NCBI GenBank assembly: GCA_017632155.1 | Contig: JAGBRZ010000169.1 | Span: 1-20,316 of the forward strand | DNA length: 20,316 bases | Source of the DNA: Clostridia bacterium | Lineage (GTDB): Bacteria; Bacillota_A; Clostridia; Oscillospirales; CAG-272 | Direction of reading: 5' to 3' | Part shown: positions 14,125-20,316 of the stretch, piece by piece | How the letters are laid out: the number at the start of each line of letters is the position of its first letter | Position numbering within the stretch: position 1 is the first letter of the stretch | Notes under the pieces: generated by a model | What the model was told of the DNA's origin: nothing | The model's database searches: none | The model's input: only the letters and a program-made list of their open reading frames with translations | Program-made: the position numbers and the translations under genes

Positions 14125-14557
14125 ATTTTATATGCGCTTCGAGAACGGCATGCCGAAGGGCACAGCTCAGGAGAAGGGCGAGACGATCAAATACAGACGG
14201 AACAAAGCCGGGAAGCTCGTGCCCTACATAAAGCACTACCAGCGTGGAAACGTCAAAGCGGCCAGCACGTTGTTCGGTTATCAGCTCAAGAAGTACGCGC
14301 CGAAGAAACCGATCGAGGGACCAGTCAGGCTCACAATGATCTTTTACTTCGACATAAAGAGCCCAAAAAAGCTATGGGGCACCTACAAGACCACGAGGCC
14401 CGACGTTGAAAATTTTTACAAGGAAATCGCTGACGTGATGACCTCGTGCGGGTACTGGTGCGACGACAGCCAGGTCGTTGACTTACGTCTTACAAAATAC
14501 TACGCGGAAAAGGCGACGATTTACATCAAAGTGGAGGAATTAGACAATGAACAATAA
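14114..14557 (+). CDS. RusA-type Holliday junction resolvase
   Basis: A 147-residue endonuclease that should cut four-way junctions formed in replication or recombination. GGGAGGT is placed at 14098-14104 and the start lies within the loader gene (11-base overlap). The RusA signature is RPDVENFYKEIADVM (95-109) and YWCDDSQVVDLRLTKYY (114-130). Candidate metal ligands are D97, E99, D117 and D118. Escherichia coli RusA uses Asp at the second site, so E99 is a conservative replacement. The N-terminus (MKTEFYMRFENGMPKGTAQEK) holds a Lys-rich linker before the core. Confidence 0.9.
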   Translation: MKTEFYMRFENGMPKGTAQEKGETIKYRRNKAGKLVPYIKHYQRGNVKAASTLFGYQLKKYAPKKPIEGPVRLTMIFYFDIKSPKKLWGTYKTTRPDVENFYKEIADVMTSCGYWCDDSQVVDLRLTKYYAEKATIYIKVEELDNEQ

Positions 14558-15914
14558 TATCGTGATGATCAACAGATCAAAACTTCAACCTCACCCGGAC
14601 AACCCGAGGAAGGACTTGGGCGACCTCACTGAGCTCGCTGACTCGATCGCTGAGCATGGCATCATGCAGAACCTCACCGTTGTCCCTTTTGGTGACTGCT
14701 ACCGTGTTTTAATAGGCCACAGAAGACTCGCAGCATCAAAGGGAATCATTGACGAGCTCCCTTGTGTTATTGCTGACAACCTCACGGACCGCGAACAGGT
14801 CGGCATCATGCTCGTGGAAAACATGCAGCGCTCTGATCTGACCTATTTGGAACAGGCTCACGGCTTCCAGATGATGCTCGACCTCGGCGACACTGTTGAG
14901 ACCATCGCCGAGAAAACAGGCTTTAGCAAGGCCACAGTCAAGCACAGGCTTGCGATCAATCAGATCGACCAGGATGCACTTGCTGAGGCTTCCAAATATT
15001 TCCAGCCTACTATTGCGGACTTCATTGAACTGGAGAAGGTCAAGGACCTGGAAAGAAGGAACGAGATCCTTGAAAATGCCATGTGTTCGAAAGACATAAC
15101 TAACGAGGTTGATGAATATCTCGAAGAGCAGACTCTTGAAGCAACCTTCAAAAAATATAAGGAAGTTCTTGATGAGGTCGGTTGGAAGGACATCGGCAAG
15201 GGATGGATCAGCGGCCCGGGCTTCGAGCGCCTTCCTGAGTTTGGTTATGGCGACATTCGTCTTGATAAGTTCGAGATCGACAACGTCCACAGGATCAGAG
15301 ACGCAGCGGAAGAACACAAAAATGATGATGTTTATTTCGCCAGATCTTACAGAAGCCTGTCCTTTGCGATGAAGCAGACCAAAGAACAGAAGAAGAAGAC
15401 GAAGACAAAGGAAGAGCTGCGTGAGGAAGCAATCAAGAAAAAGACCAACGAGCTCGAACACGCCCGCGCCCAGATCTGTGACGAATATCTTCGTTATATC
15501 CTCGACTTGCCTGAGAAGGACATCAATGAACTTGCTCCGGCTTCATACAAGAACAAGGTTGGGAACTGCCTCAAGATCCTCGAAAAAAATAGCGGATGCG
15601 TTCAAAGCTTTTCGAACTTCTACGGCGGAAACATTAGAACATTGATTCATGAAAAAATAGACATCAATGAGATCTATAAAAAGAGCGAACCGCTCAAGAA
15701 GCTCATGATCCTCGTCTGGTATGAGCTGGCGCTTTCCTATAGGAACAAGTTCGTGAGCTATGGCTTTGAAAAGAGCAAGCCGACACTCGACTCACATGCC
15801 TCATTCTATTCGGTTCTTTTTTCGTTTGGTTTCAGGCTCCCGAAGGACTTGCTGGAATATATCGAAGGAACTGCTGAATCGTATCAGCTTGACGGGAAGA
15901 AGGTGAAATCATGA
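14547..15914 (+). CDS. ParB/Spo0J-like protein (ParB N-terminal domain plus HTH and long C-terminal part)
   Basis: A 455-residue protein with GGAGG 10 bases before the ATG. The ParB N-terminal domain (residues 5-100) has PHPDNPRKDLGDLTELADSI (16-35), GHRR (57-60) and ENMQRSDLT (91-99), the motifs of the CTP-binding/hydrolysing ParB fold. A helix-turn-helix follows (about 115-137, TVETIAEKTGFSKATVKHRL). The remaining 300 residues are helical and charged, with a Lys-rich stretch (QTKEQKKKTKTKEELREE), and are not recognised. No ParA is present in the window and no classical parS palindrome was noticed. Phage ParB-like proteins often act in regulation or replication rather than partition, and that is as likely here. 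It starts 10 bases before the end of rusA. Confidence 0.83.
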   Translation: MNNNIVMINRSKLQPHPDNPRKDLGDLTELADSIAEHGIMQNLTVVPFGDCYRVLIGHRRLAASKGIIDELPCVIADNLTDREQVGIMLVENMQRSDLTYLEQAHGFQMMLDLGDTVETIAEKTGFSKATVKHRLAINQIDQDALAEASKYFQPTIADFIELEKVKDLERRNEILENAMCSKDITNEVDEYLEEQTLEATFKKYKEVLDEVGWKDIGKGWISGPGFERLPEFGYGDIRLDKFEIDNVHRIRDAAEEHKNDDVYFARSYRSLSFAMKQTKEQKKKTKTKEELREEAIKKKTNELEHARAQICDEYLRYILDLPEKDINELAPASYKNKVGNCLKILEKNSGCVQSFSNFYGGNIRTLIHEKIDINEIYKKSEPLKKLMILVWYELALSYRNKFVSYGFEKSKPTLDSHASFYSVLFSFGFRLPKDLLEYIEGTAESYQLDGKKVKS

Positions 15915-16219
15915 CAAACGACAAAGCGATCGAGCGCCTGGAAGTCATGCGTGACTGTTATGAAATGTTTTTCGGAGGTAATGACTCGGCAGGCTTTGAG
16001 GCGAAGTATAGAGAAAACAGGGAAGCGTTTGATTGTGCTGTGAATGTCCTGCAGAAGATCCCGGACGGTTCCAGACTGATCGACGCGAATCAGCTCAAGG
16101 CTGACCTTCAACTCTATTTTAACCAGGCCATACTTCAGGGCCTCACCGCTGAAACGGTCTTCATGCAGATCCTTGCAGACATCGACAACGCTCCCACGAT
16201 CCTCGGAGGTGCATCATGA
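15911..16219 (+). CDS. Small phage protein of the 'RLIDA..L ... APTI' type
   Basis: A 102-residue protein at an ATGA overlap. The C-terminal half has RLIDANQLKADL, then DIDNAPTI, the frame shared by many small Firmicutes phage proteins of unknown role and by the product at 17562-17828. The N-terminal half is helical (IERLEVMRDCYEMFFGG). It ends in LGGAS, encoded by the next gene's ribosome site. Confidence 0.7.
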   Translation: MTNDKAIERLEVMRDCYEMFFGGNDSAGFEAKYRENREAFDCAVNVLQKIPDGSRLIDANQLKADLQLYFNQAILQGLTAETVFMQILADIDNAPTILGGAS

Positions 16220-16437
16220 ACTACATCAGCAAATACAAATGCAAATATTGCGGGAAGGTCTTCACAGGCTCAATAACAGGGAATGAAAGGATTGCCTTCT
16301 CTGCAATTATACAGGCTTGCGCTGATATTAAAACATACGACGCGGCCACGGTACTGGACAAAGAGCCTCACATTGAGCCTGATCATTATGGAATAGGTGA
16401 CTTGATAGGCGTCGAGATCGAGAGAGGTGAATCATGA
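16216..16437 (+). CDS. Small zinc-ribbon-like protein
   Basis: A 73-residue protein with the start directly after TCGGAGGTGCATC. It begins KYKCKYCGKVF (C9-x2-C12), a half zinc ribbon. C35, H52 and H57 are possible remaining ligands. The end (GIGDLIGVEIERGES) is strand-like. Function unknown; nucleic-acid or protein binding is plausible. Confidence 0.65.
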   Translation: MNYISKYKCKYCGKVFTGSITGNERIAFSAIIQACADIKTYDAATVLDKEPHIEPDHYGIGDLIGVEIERGES

Positions 16438-16727
16438 ACATCGCAAACAGTGACAAACTGATCCATCACTTCCAGCACGTTGTCGACGTGAAGCTCTTCA
16501 CACCGGCGCAGATCATCACCATCATCGAAAACTTCAGCGTCGAGATCCCGGACGGAGCTGTAAAGCGTGAAGACATCAGAGCGGGAAAGTTTCAGGATGA
16601 AATTGTCTTCAGAAACGAAAGAGGCAACAGCAAGACAATGACGGCCATCTATCAAATGGGATGGAATGACGCACTTGATGCCGTGGCTGATAAAGCGCCG
16701 GACATTTTCGGAGGTACACCTTTATGA
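16434..16727 (+). CDS. Unknown small phage protein
   Basis: A 97-residue protein at an ATGA overlap. It is mostly helical and has a central strand (QDEIVFRNERGN) followed by a helix (KTMTAIYQMGWNDALDAVAD). No family recognised. Its stop region encodes FGGTPL from the junction TTCGGAGGTACACC. Confidence 0.6.
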   Translation: MNIANSDKLIHHFQHVVDVKLFTPAQIITIIENFSVEIPDGAVKREDIRAGKFQDEIVFRNERGNSKTMTAIYQMGWNDALDAVADKAPDIFGGTPL

Positions 16728-17176
16728 ATGACGAAATGCAGGACACAAAGGCATGGCTCCAAAGGTATTTTTACGAAAAGAAGGAACTGGCTGCGAGAAA
16801 GAGAAAGCTCGCAGTCATAGAGAACAGACTCGGCTCCGGTGTTGCCAGGTATGAAGACGATGGAACGAAGTGCTTCGACACAGACGCAGCTCGTCAAAGA
16901 CATGAGGACGCTCTGGCTGATTATTCAGGCCAGCAGAACCGAGTCGAGGAACAGGCCCGCAAGGTTTACGCAATTTACACCCAGATCACCGAGGCCATCG
17001 AGGAACTGGATGATCCTGACCACAGACTTGTGGCGATGGATCGCTATATCTTCCGCCTGAAGTGGAACGACATCGCCGAGCTTGAACACATAAGCAGGGC
17101 GCAAGTGTTCCGCTATCACGGGAGAATGTTGGAAAAGATGGCAAAGATAAGAAAAAGCAGGAGGTTCGACACATGA
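16724..17176 (+). CDS. ArpU/DUF1492-family late transcription regulator
   Basis: A 150-residue protein at an ATGA overlap. The N-terminal two thirds are helical and charged (ELAARKRKLAVIENRLGSG). Then comes EAIEELDDPDHRLVAMDRYI and FRLKWNDIAELEHISRAQVF-RYHGRMLEKM, a sigma-region-4-like helix-turn-helix. This pattern is that of DUF1492/ArpU proteins, which lie between the early and packaging genes of Firmicutes phages and are linked to late-gene activation. The position before HNH and terminase agrees. The DNA target is not identified in the window. Confidence 0.82.
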   Translation: MNDEMQDTKAWLQRYFYEKKELAARKRKLAVIENRLGSGVARYEDDGTKCFDTDAARQRHEDALADYSGQQNRVEEQARKVYAIYTQITEAIEELDDPDHRLVAMDRYIFRLKWNDIAELEHISRAQVFRYHGRMLEKMAKIRKSRRFDT

Positions 17177-17565
17177 GCGAATGGATTCCAATCACAACAA
17201 GAAAGCTGACAAAGGAAGAGAAGGAAGAAGCGGCCGAAAAGTATGGAATGAAACCCGAAGATTTTGATGACGGTTGGGCTTTTACTTGTCCACTTCCCGA
17301 CATTGATCAGGAGGTCCTTGTCACATCAAAATTATGGGGCAACGTTGTCATTGACACATTTGTCGAAGATGACGAAGGCTGCAGTTATTTCGAAGACCAT
17401 TGTGACGAGGATGATCTTCTTGCCTGGATGCCCTTGCCTGAACCTTACAAGGACCCGCTCGATCACAGCGATGAGCCTATAAGATGCAAAGCTGAGAACT
17501 GCAGCCCTGAAGGATGCAAACACTGTTCTGGATATAAACCTATAGATTTCGGAGGTGAATCATGA
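17173..17565 (+). CDS. DUF551-like small phage protein with Cys-rich tail
   Basis: A 130-residue protein preceded by AGGAGGTTCGACAC. It begins SEWIPITTRKL and ends its main domain with LLAWMPLPEPYKDP, the 'W-I-P ... W-M-P-L-P-E-P' frame of DUF551. The middle carries PDIDQEVLVTSKLWGNVVID. Beyond the domain, CKAENCSPEGCKHCSGY (four Cys in 14 residues) could bind a metal. The function of DUF551 is unknown, though it is common in phage accessory regions. Confidence 0.75.
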   Translation: MSEWIPITTRKLTKEEKEEAAEKYGMKPEDFDDGWAFTCPLPDIDQEVLVTSKLWGNVVIDTFVEDDEGCSYFEDHCDEDDLLAWMPLPEPYKDPLDHSDEPIRCKAENCSPEGCKHCSGYKPIDFGGES

Positions 17566-17828
17566 GACTGATTGACGCAGATGCTTTAGCGATGAAAATG
17601 TTCTCACATTCCTATTGTGTCCCGGTTCTCGAAAACGAGCAGAAGGTTCTCGGTGAAGCCTTGCACATGGTACACGAGGCCCCGACCGTGGTGGTTTGTG
17701 AAAATTGTGACTTTCGCATATTTTCCAACACGATAATTAACTTCATTGTTGACAAGATGATCGAGCTGGGAATTGATAACCTGGATGATTTGCAGAAGCT
17801 CATCGAAGAGCAGGAGGCATCAACATGA
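17562..17828 (+). CDS. Small phage protein of the 'RLIDADAL ... APTV' type
   Basis: An 88-residue protein with TTCGGAGGTGAATC before the ATGA overlap. The start MRLIDADALAMKMFSHSYCV and VHEAPTVVVCENC give the same frame as the product at 15911-16219. C49 and C52 (the CENC pair) may mark a metal site. Likely a family of small phage proteins of unknown role. Confidence 0.7.
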   Translation: MRLIDADALAMKMFSHSYCVPVLENEQKVLGEALHMVHEAPTVVVCENCDFRIFSNTIINFIVDKMIELGIDNLDDLQKLIEEQEAST

Positions 17829-18610
17829 AGATCGGGCTGATTATTCCATATAAGAACGCAGCCGAATGGCTTCCCAGATGTCTCAATTCGATCGGGTTCC
17901 AGCCTTTTGAGGTTTACCTGGTAAATGACCACAGTGTTGATGATAGCCACGTCATAGCAACGGAGTGCGCCATGTCTTCTGATAACGTTTATCCTTTATG
18001 GCTGGGACCTGATCAACATGGAGTATCAACGGCAAGAAATGAGGGCATACTTGAGGCGATTGAGCAGGAATGTGACTATATTTCCTTTTTGGACGCTGAC
18101 GATGAGCTGACACCTGACGCATATGACAACATGATCCGAACCATTGAAGCGGAGCCCGAAGCTCCAATAATTCAATTTAATCATTACATGCTTGATAAAA
18201 ACGGGTGGAAGGTCCCACGGATGCAAAACAACGCCGGAACCTATGACCTCGGAAACCTTCCGAAGCTCTGGGTAAATTGCAACAACAAGTTAATCAAGAC
18301 CGAACTCGTAAAAGGTATCAGCTTCAACAACCAGCTCCGCCACGGTGAGGATGAGCTTTTTGTTCTGGAATGTCTCGCAAAGGCTCGGAGGATCTACTGC
18401 TCAAAACTTTTCACGATGATATACCACAGGGACAACCCGAACAGCCTCAGCAAGTCCACAACCCTCGACGATGTCCTGGAAGAACAGCGTGCTCTTTATG
18501 AGTTTATTGTTGATCATTCTGATGATGTTCCGCTCCGGAACGCTGTCAGGATCAGAAACGCAGAACTATGGGATAATGCAGTTTATAGACGAGTTTTTGG
18601 AGGTGCATGA
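17825..18610 (+). CDS. Family 2 glycosyltransferase (GT-A fold, soluble)
   Basis: A 261-residue enzyme beginning at an ATGA overlap with AGGAGGCATCAAC. GT-A motifs are clear: IGLIIPYKN at the N-terminus, VNDHSVDDS (33-41), GVSTARNEGI (66-75), a D-x-D type metal site in FLDADDEL (DADD 90-93) and RHGEDELF (172-179, with E175 D176 as the likely acceptor-side acids). There is no transmembrane helix, unlike most GtrB-type seroconverting transferases. The acceptor may therefore be soluble (protein, nucleotide or DNA) or a membrane lipid reached by a partner. It is followed without a gap by a methyltransferase and, after a leader, a Stealth-like enzyme. Confidence 0.88.
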   Translation: MKIGLIIPYKNAAEWLPRCLNSIGFQPFEVYLVNDHSVDDSHVIATECAMSSDNVYPLWLGPDQHGVSTARNEGILEAIEQECDYISFLDADDELTPDAYDNMIRTIEAEPEAPIIQFNHYMLDKNGWKVPRMQNNAGTYDLGNLPKLWVNCNNKLIKTELVKGISFNNQLRHGEDELFVLECLAKARRIYCSKLFTMIYHRDNPNSLSKSTTLDDVLEEQRALYEFIVDHSDDVPLRNAVRIRNAELWDNAVYRRVFGGA

Positions 18611-19104
18611 TGAGCAGTTATAACGAAGGCAAAGAAGAAGCAATCAAATGGATCTGTGCAAATTTCAGCAAGGGCTCAACGTGTCTTGATGTCGGTGCCT
18701 GTGATGGCAAATGGTCCGACCTTCTGGGTGATTACCTTATAATTGACGCGGTCGAAATTTGGGGCCCTTATATTGAGAAGTTCAAGATACATGATAAATA
18801 TCGGGCTGTTTTTCAGTGCCAGATCCAGAACTTCCAATACAAGCACTATGATCTCGTCATATTTGGCGACGTGTTGGAGCATATGAGCGCCGCAGATGCT
18901 CGGAGGGTAATCGAATACGCTTGGCCGCGCTGCAAGGACATGATCATCGCTGTGCCTTATGAATATAAACAGGGCGCAAAGAATAATAATCCTTATGAGC
19001 GCCATCTTCAGGATGACCTCACGCCTGAGCTGTTCGAAAAGCGTTTCCCTGGCTTTAGACCAATATATCAGTCCCAACAATACGCCTATTATGTCAAAGC
19101 GTAA
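18610..19104 (+). CDS. SAM-dependent class I methyltransferase
   Basis: A 164-residue enzyme. ATG at 18610 is used because GGAGG (18599-18603) is 6 bases before it; an ATG at 18607 adds one Met. Motif I is CLDVGACDGKW (25-35), the acidic end of strand 2 is AVEI, and motif IV is YDLVIFGDVLEHM (80-92). The LEHM form and the C-terminal PGFRPIYQSQQYAYYVKA resemble small-molecule or sugar methyltransferases rather than the DNA type, since no DPPY or PCQ motif is present. Adjacent to the glycosyltransferase, it probably methylates the product sugar or its acceptor. Confidence 0.83.
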   Translation: MSSYNEGKEEAIKWICANFSKGSTCLDVGACDGKWSDLLGDYLIIDAVEIWGPYIEKFKIHDKYRAVFQCQIQNFQYKHYDLVIFGDVLEHMSAADARRVIEYAWPRCKDMIIAVPYEYKQGAKNNNPYERHLQDDLTPELFEKRFPGFRPIYQSQQYAYYVKA

Positions 19105-19107
19105 AAA

Positions 19108-19135
19108 TTGAGACTATATGAGACTTTTTTATATT
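19108..19135 (+). promoter_or_regulatory. Possible promoter before the Stealth-like gene
   Basis: TTGAGA (19108-19113) and TATATT (19130-19135) with a 16-bp spacer, in an AT-rich 164-base gap that interrupts an otherwise tightly packed operon. GAGACT occurs twice here (19110-19115 and 19120-19125). Confidence 0.45.
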
Positions 19136-19140
19136 GCATA

Positions 19141-19156
19141 ATCTAATTGATTAGAT
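19141..19156. repeat. Perfect inverted repeat, possible operator
   Basis: ATCTAAT-TG-ATTAGAT, arms of 7 bp with no mismatch, directly after the possible promoter at 19108-19135. It may be a regulator site on the transcribed leader. The hairpin is weak (AT-rich), so a protein-binding role is more likely than a terminator. Confidence 0.45.
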
Positions 19157-19220
19157 GGCGCTACTGATACCTGAACCCAATTCAATCATCACACTCAACA
19201 GCCATCGAAATCTTCCTTTC

Positions 19221-19250
19221 AAGCCCCGCGGCCGGTCCCTCGGGGCTTTT
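19221..19250 (+). terminator. Hairpin terminator/attenuator in the leader of the Stealth-like gene
   Basis: AAGCCCCG (19221-19228) pairs exactly with CGGGGCTT (19241-19248). The loop is 12 bases, followed by TTATATT. GGAGA and the ATG of the next gene come 5-19 bases later. It may end the early operon or act as an attenuator for the next gene. Confidence 0.65.
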
Positions 19251-19268
19251 ATATTGGAGACCAAAACC

Positions 19269-19979
19269 ATGCCACACGATATTGTTTACATACTGAAGCC
19301 AGACATCAATCCGGAAGAACTGCGCTATTCACTGCGCAGCATTGAAAAGAACTTCCCGGTGCGGAAGGTCTTTTTTGTTTGCGGTCAGCCAGAAGGCTTC
19401 GAACCGGATGGCAGGATCAAGCACAAACAGATCGGAGCCTCAAAGTGGGATCTGATCAAATCGAGCATGTGGGAAGTGATCAGGTGCGAGGAAGTCAGTG
19501 ATGACTTCTTTCTTTTCAATGATGACTTCTTCGTCATGCAACCCTTTGAGGGCGATTTTGTGAACTATGTGAGCGGATCGCTTGGGGATTATGTCCAGCA
19601 CTTACGCGAGACGGTTCACAAGTGGCTCAACCCTTACGGTCGAACCATATACAAAGCCGAGCAGGAGCTGAAGCAACTGGGAGCGACAACGATGAACTTC
19701 GACGTTCACCTTCCCATGTTGTTCAACAAGAAGCTCGCAGCGGAAACGATCAACCTGTGCAGCTCGCCACAGATGCGCAGCGTGTACGGGAATCTTTCAA
19801 AGTGTCCTTACATCATAAGGGAGGACGTGAAAGTTTACTCAATGGACGAAGTCCCAGATGATTCCTGTGACTTCTTGAGTACGAATGACGACACCTTTAA
19901 GAATGGCAAGGTCGGGGAGTACATCCGGGAAAAGTTCCCCACCCCTTCAAGATGGGAGGGGGGTGCTTCTGGTGGCTGA
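19269..19979 (+). CDS. Stealth-like sugar phosphotransferase
   Basis: A 236-residue protein; the start at 19269 has GGAGA upstream, while the in-frame ATG at 19155 would translate through the hairpin. It begins PHDIVYILKPDINPEELRYS, and ELRYSLRSIEKNFP (17-30), FNDDFF (83-88) and NFDVHLPMLFNKK (143-155) match the order of Stealth conserved regions. Those proteins are hexose-1-phosphate transferases that form phosphodiester-linked capsule units. The first region is short compared with bacterial members. No membrane helix is seen. It may decorate a glycan or phage component together with the upstream transferase and methyltransferase. Its stop overlaps the HNH start by 8 bases. Confidence 0.72.
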   Translation: MPHDIVYILKPDINPEELRYSLRSIEKNFPVRKVFFVCGQPEGFEPDGRIKHKQIGASKWDLIKSSMWEVIRCEEVSDDFFLFNDDFFVMQPFEGDFVNYVSGSLGDYVQHLRETVHKWLNPYGRTIYKAEQELKQLGATTMNFDVHLPMLFNKKLAAETINLCSSPQMRSVYGNLSKCPYIIREDVKVYSMDEVPDDSCDFLSTNDDTFKNGKVGEYIREKFPTPSRWEGGASGG

Positions 19980-20265
19980 ATCAGGACGCGCCGGATCAAG
20001 GTGGAGGCGGGTGCGCCTCCTGGCATGGAACAGGGACAGGAGACTCAAAGCCGTCTGTCATATATGCGGCGAGCCAATCGACTACACGATTCCAGCGTCG
20101 AGCGCTCCATTGTCTTGGGAACCTGACCACATTGTCGCGTTCTCGAAAGCTCCAGAGCTTGAGCTCGATCTGAACAACATACGCCCCTCCCATATGCGCT
20201 GCAATCGTCAGCGTGGAAACGGTTCGAACGATGGCGCAATAGGCCAAAGGTCTCGAATCTGGTGA
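19972..20265 (+). CDS. HNH endonuclease (packaging-associated)
   Basis: A 97-residue protein. GTG at 19972 is preferred because GGGAGGGG (19954-19961) lies 10 bases upstream; a second GTG at 19963 is too close and an ATG at 19885 runs through the previous gene. The HNH core has C-x2-C (CHICGEP), then PDHIVAFSKAPELELDLNNI (DH, then N) and RPSHMRCNRQRGNG (H-x2-C). The basic N-terminus (WRRVRLLAWNRDRRLK) would hold DNA. Small HNH proteins of this form are found immediately before the terminase small subunit in cos phages and are needed for packaging cuts in HK97. The window ends 51 bases later. Confidence 0.85.
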   Translation: MAESGRAGSRWRRVRLLAWNRDRRLKAVCHICGEPIDYTIPASSAPLSWEPDHIVAFSKAPELELDLNNIRPSHMRCNRQRGNGSNDGAIGQRSRIW

Positions 20266-20316
20266 GGCGGCGAAGGGTAGGGCCTCGCAATCTTTGCGAA
20301 ACCTCCGGGGCGACAG
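20266..20316. other. Possible cos region between HNH and the (unseen) terminase
   Basis: A G-rich non-coding stretch with an inverted repeat (CGCAA-TCT-TTGCG, 20287-20299) and CCTCCGGGGCGACAG at the edge. GC-rich spacers of this form follow the HNH gene in many cos-type Firmicutes phages. The cut site cannot be fixed from the truncated sequence. Confidence 0.3.

Noticed and set aside
14736..15461. Minus-strand reading frame of 241 residues
   Set aside because: It is opposite the ParB-like gene, whose motifs are clear; the Phe/Leu-rich product is a shadow.
18610..19104. DNA methyltransferase of a restriction or hypermodification system
   Set aside because: No DPPY, NPPY or PCQ motif is present. 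The LEHM form and the glycosyltransferase neighbour suit a sugar or small-molecule methyltransferase.
19885..19971. Start of the HNH gene at ATG 19885
   Set aside because: It would overlap the Stealth-like gene by 95 bases, has no ribosome site, and adds a low-quality Ser/Gly/Arg stretch.

Overview
The window is one stretch of a temperate tailed phage (siphovirus type) of a Gram-positive host, most likely a gut or rumen Clostridia. The evidence is the combination of a Dit/endopeptidase-tail/BppU baseplate, an r1t-type holin, a CHAP endolysin, an XRE repressor/Cro switch, a phage wHTH initiator, a G39P-like loader, RusA, DUF1492/ArpU and DUF551 proteins, together with strong AGGAGG-type ribosome binding sites at almost every gene. 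No host housekeeping gene is visible. The order (tail, lysis, attP, integrase, switch, replication, HNH) is that of a circular or virion genome. In an integrated prophage the attachment site would separate lysis from integrase, so this is probably a free phage, a circularly closed contig or a tandem copy.

Layout. 1-6798: late structural genes, namely the end of the tape measure protein, the distal tail protein, an endopeptidase-like tail protein ending in an S74 auto-chaperone, and a BppU-type receptor-binding protein whose distal part is much more AT-rich than its neighbours. 6804-8247: lysis (membrane coiled-coil protein, holin, CHAP endolysin). 8248-8578: a non-coding attP region with a terminator, paired 12-bp direct repeats on both sides, the 3' end of a tRNA or tmRNA gene ending in CCA, and a second terminator. 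8579-9995 (minus): integrase and repressor, overlapping. 9996-10145: divergent control region with three 17-bp operators whose TTGCAA halves also serve as -35 boxes. 10146-12981: early rightward genes, including a Cro-like protein, a membrane-anchored 3D-domain protein and several small unknowns.

12971-15914: replication and recombination. The initiator gene carries a probable origin inside its linker: five CCAC/GTGG boxes and three CAAAGTACTAA iterons, all at about 16-bp spacing, followed by AT-rich DNA. A helicase loader, RusA resolvase and a ParB-like protein follow. 15911-17828: small accessory genes and the ArpU/DUF1492 late regulator, chained by ATGA overlaps. 17825-19979: a possible glycan-modification module (soluble GT2, SAM methyltransferase, Stealth-like phosphotransferase), the last gene with its own leader. 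19972-20316: HNH endonuclease and a possible cos region, so the terminase genes should lie just past the right edge.

The likely logic is as follows. Repressor dimers hold both divergent promoters through O1-O3. On induction Cro and the early operon run from P_R through replication to DUF1492, which should switch on the packaging, structural and lysis genes. The most interesting signals are the initiator-embedded origin, the sugar module, the early cell-wall-type 3D protein, and the attP architecture.
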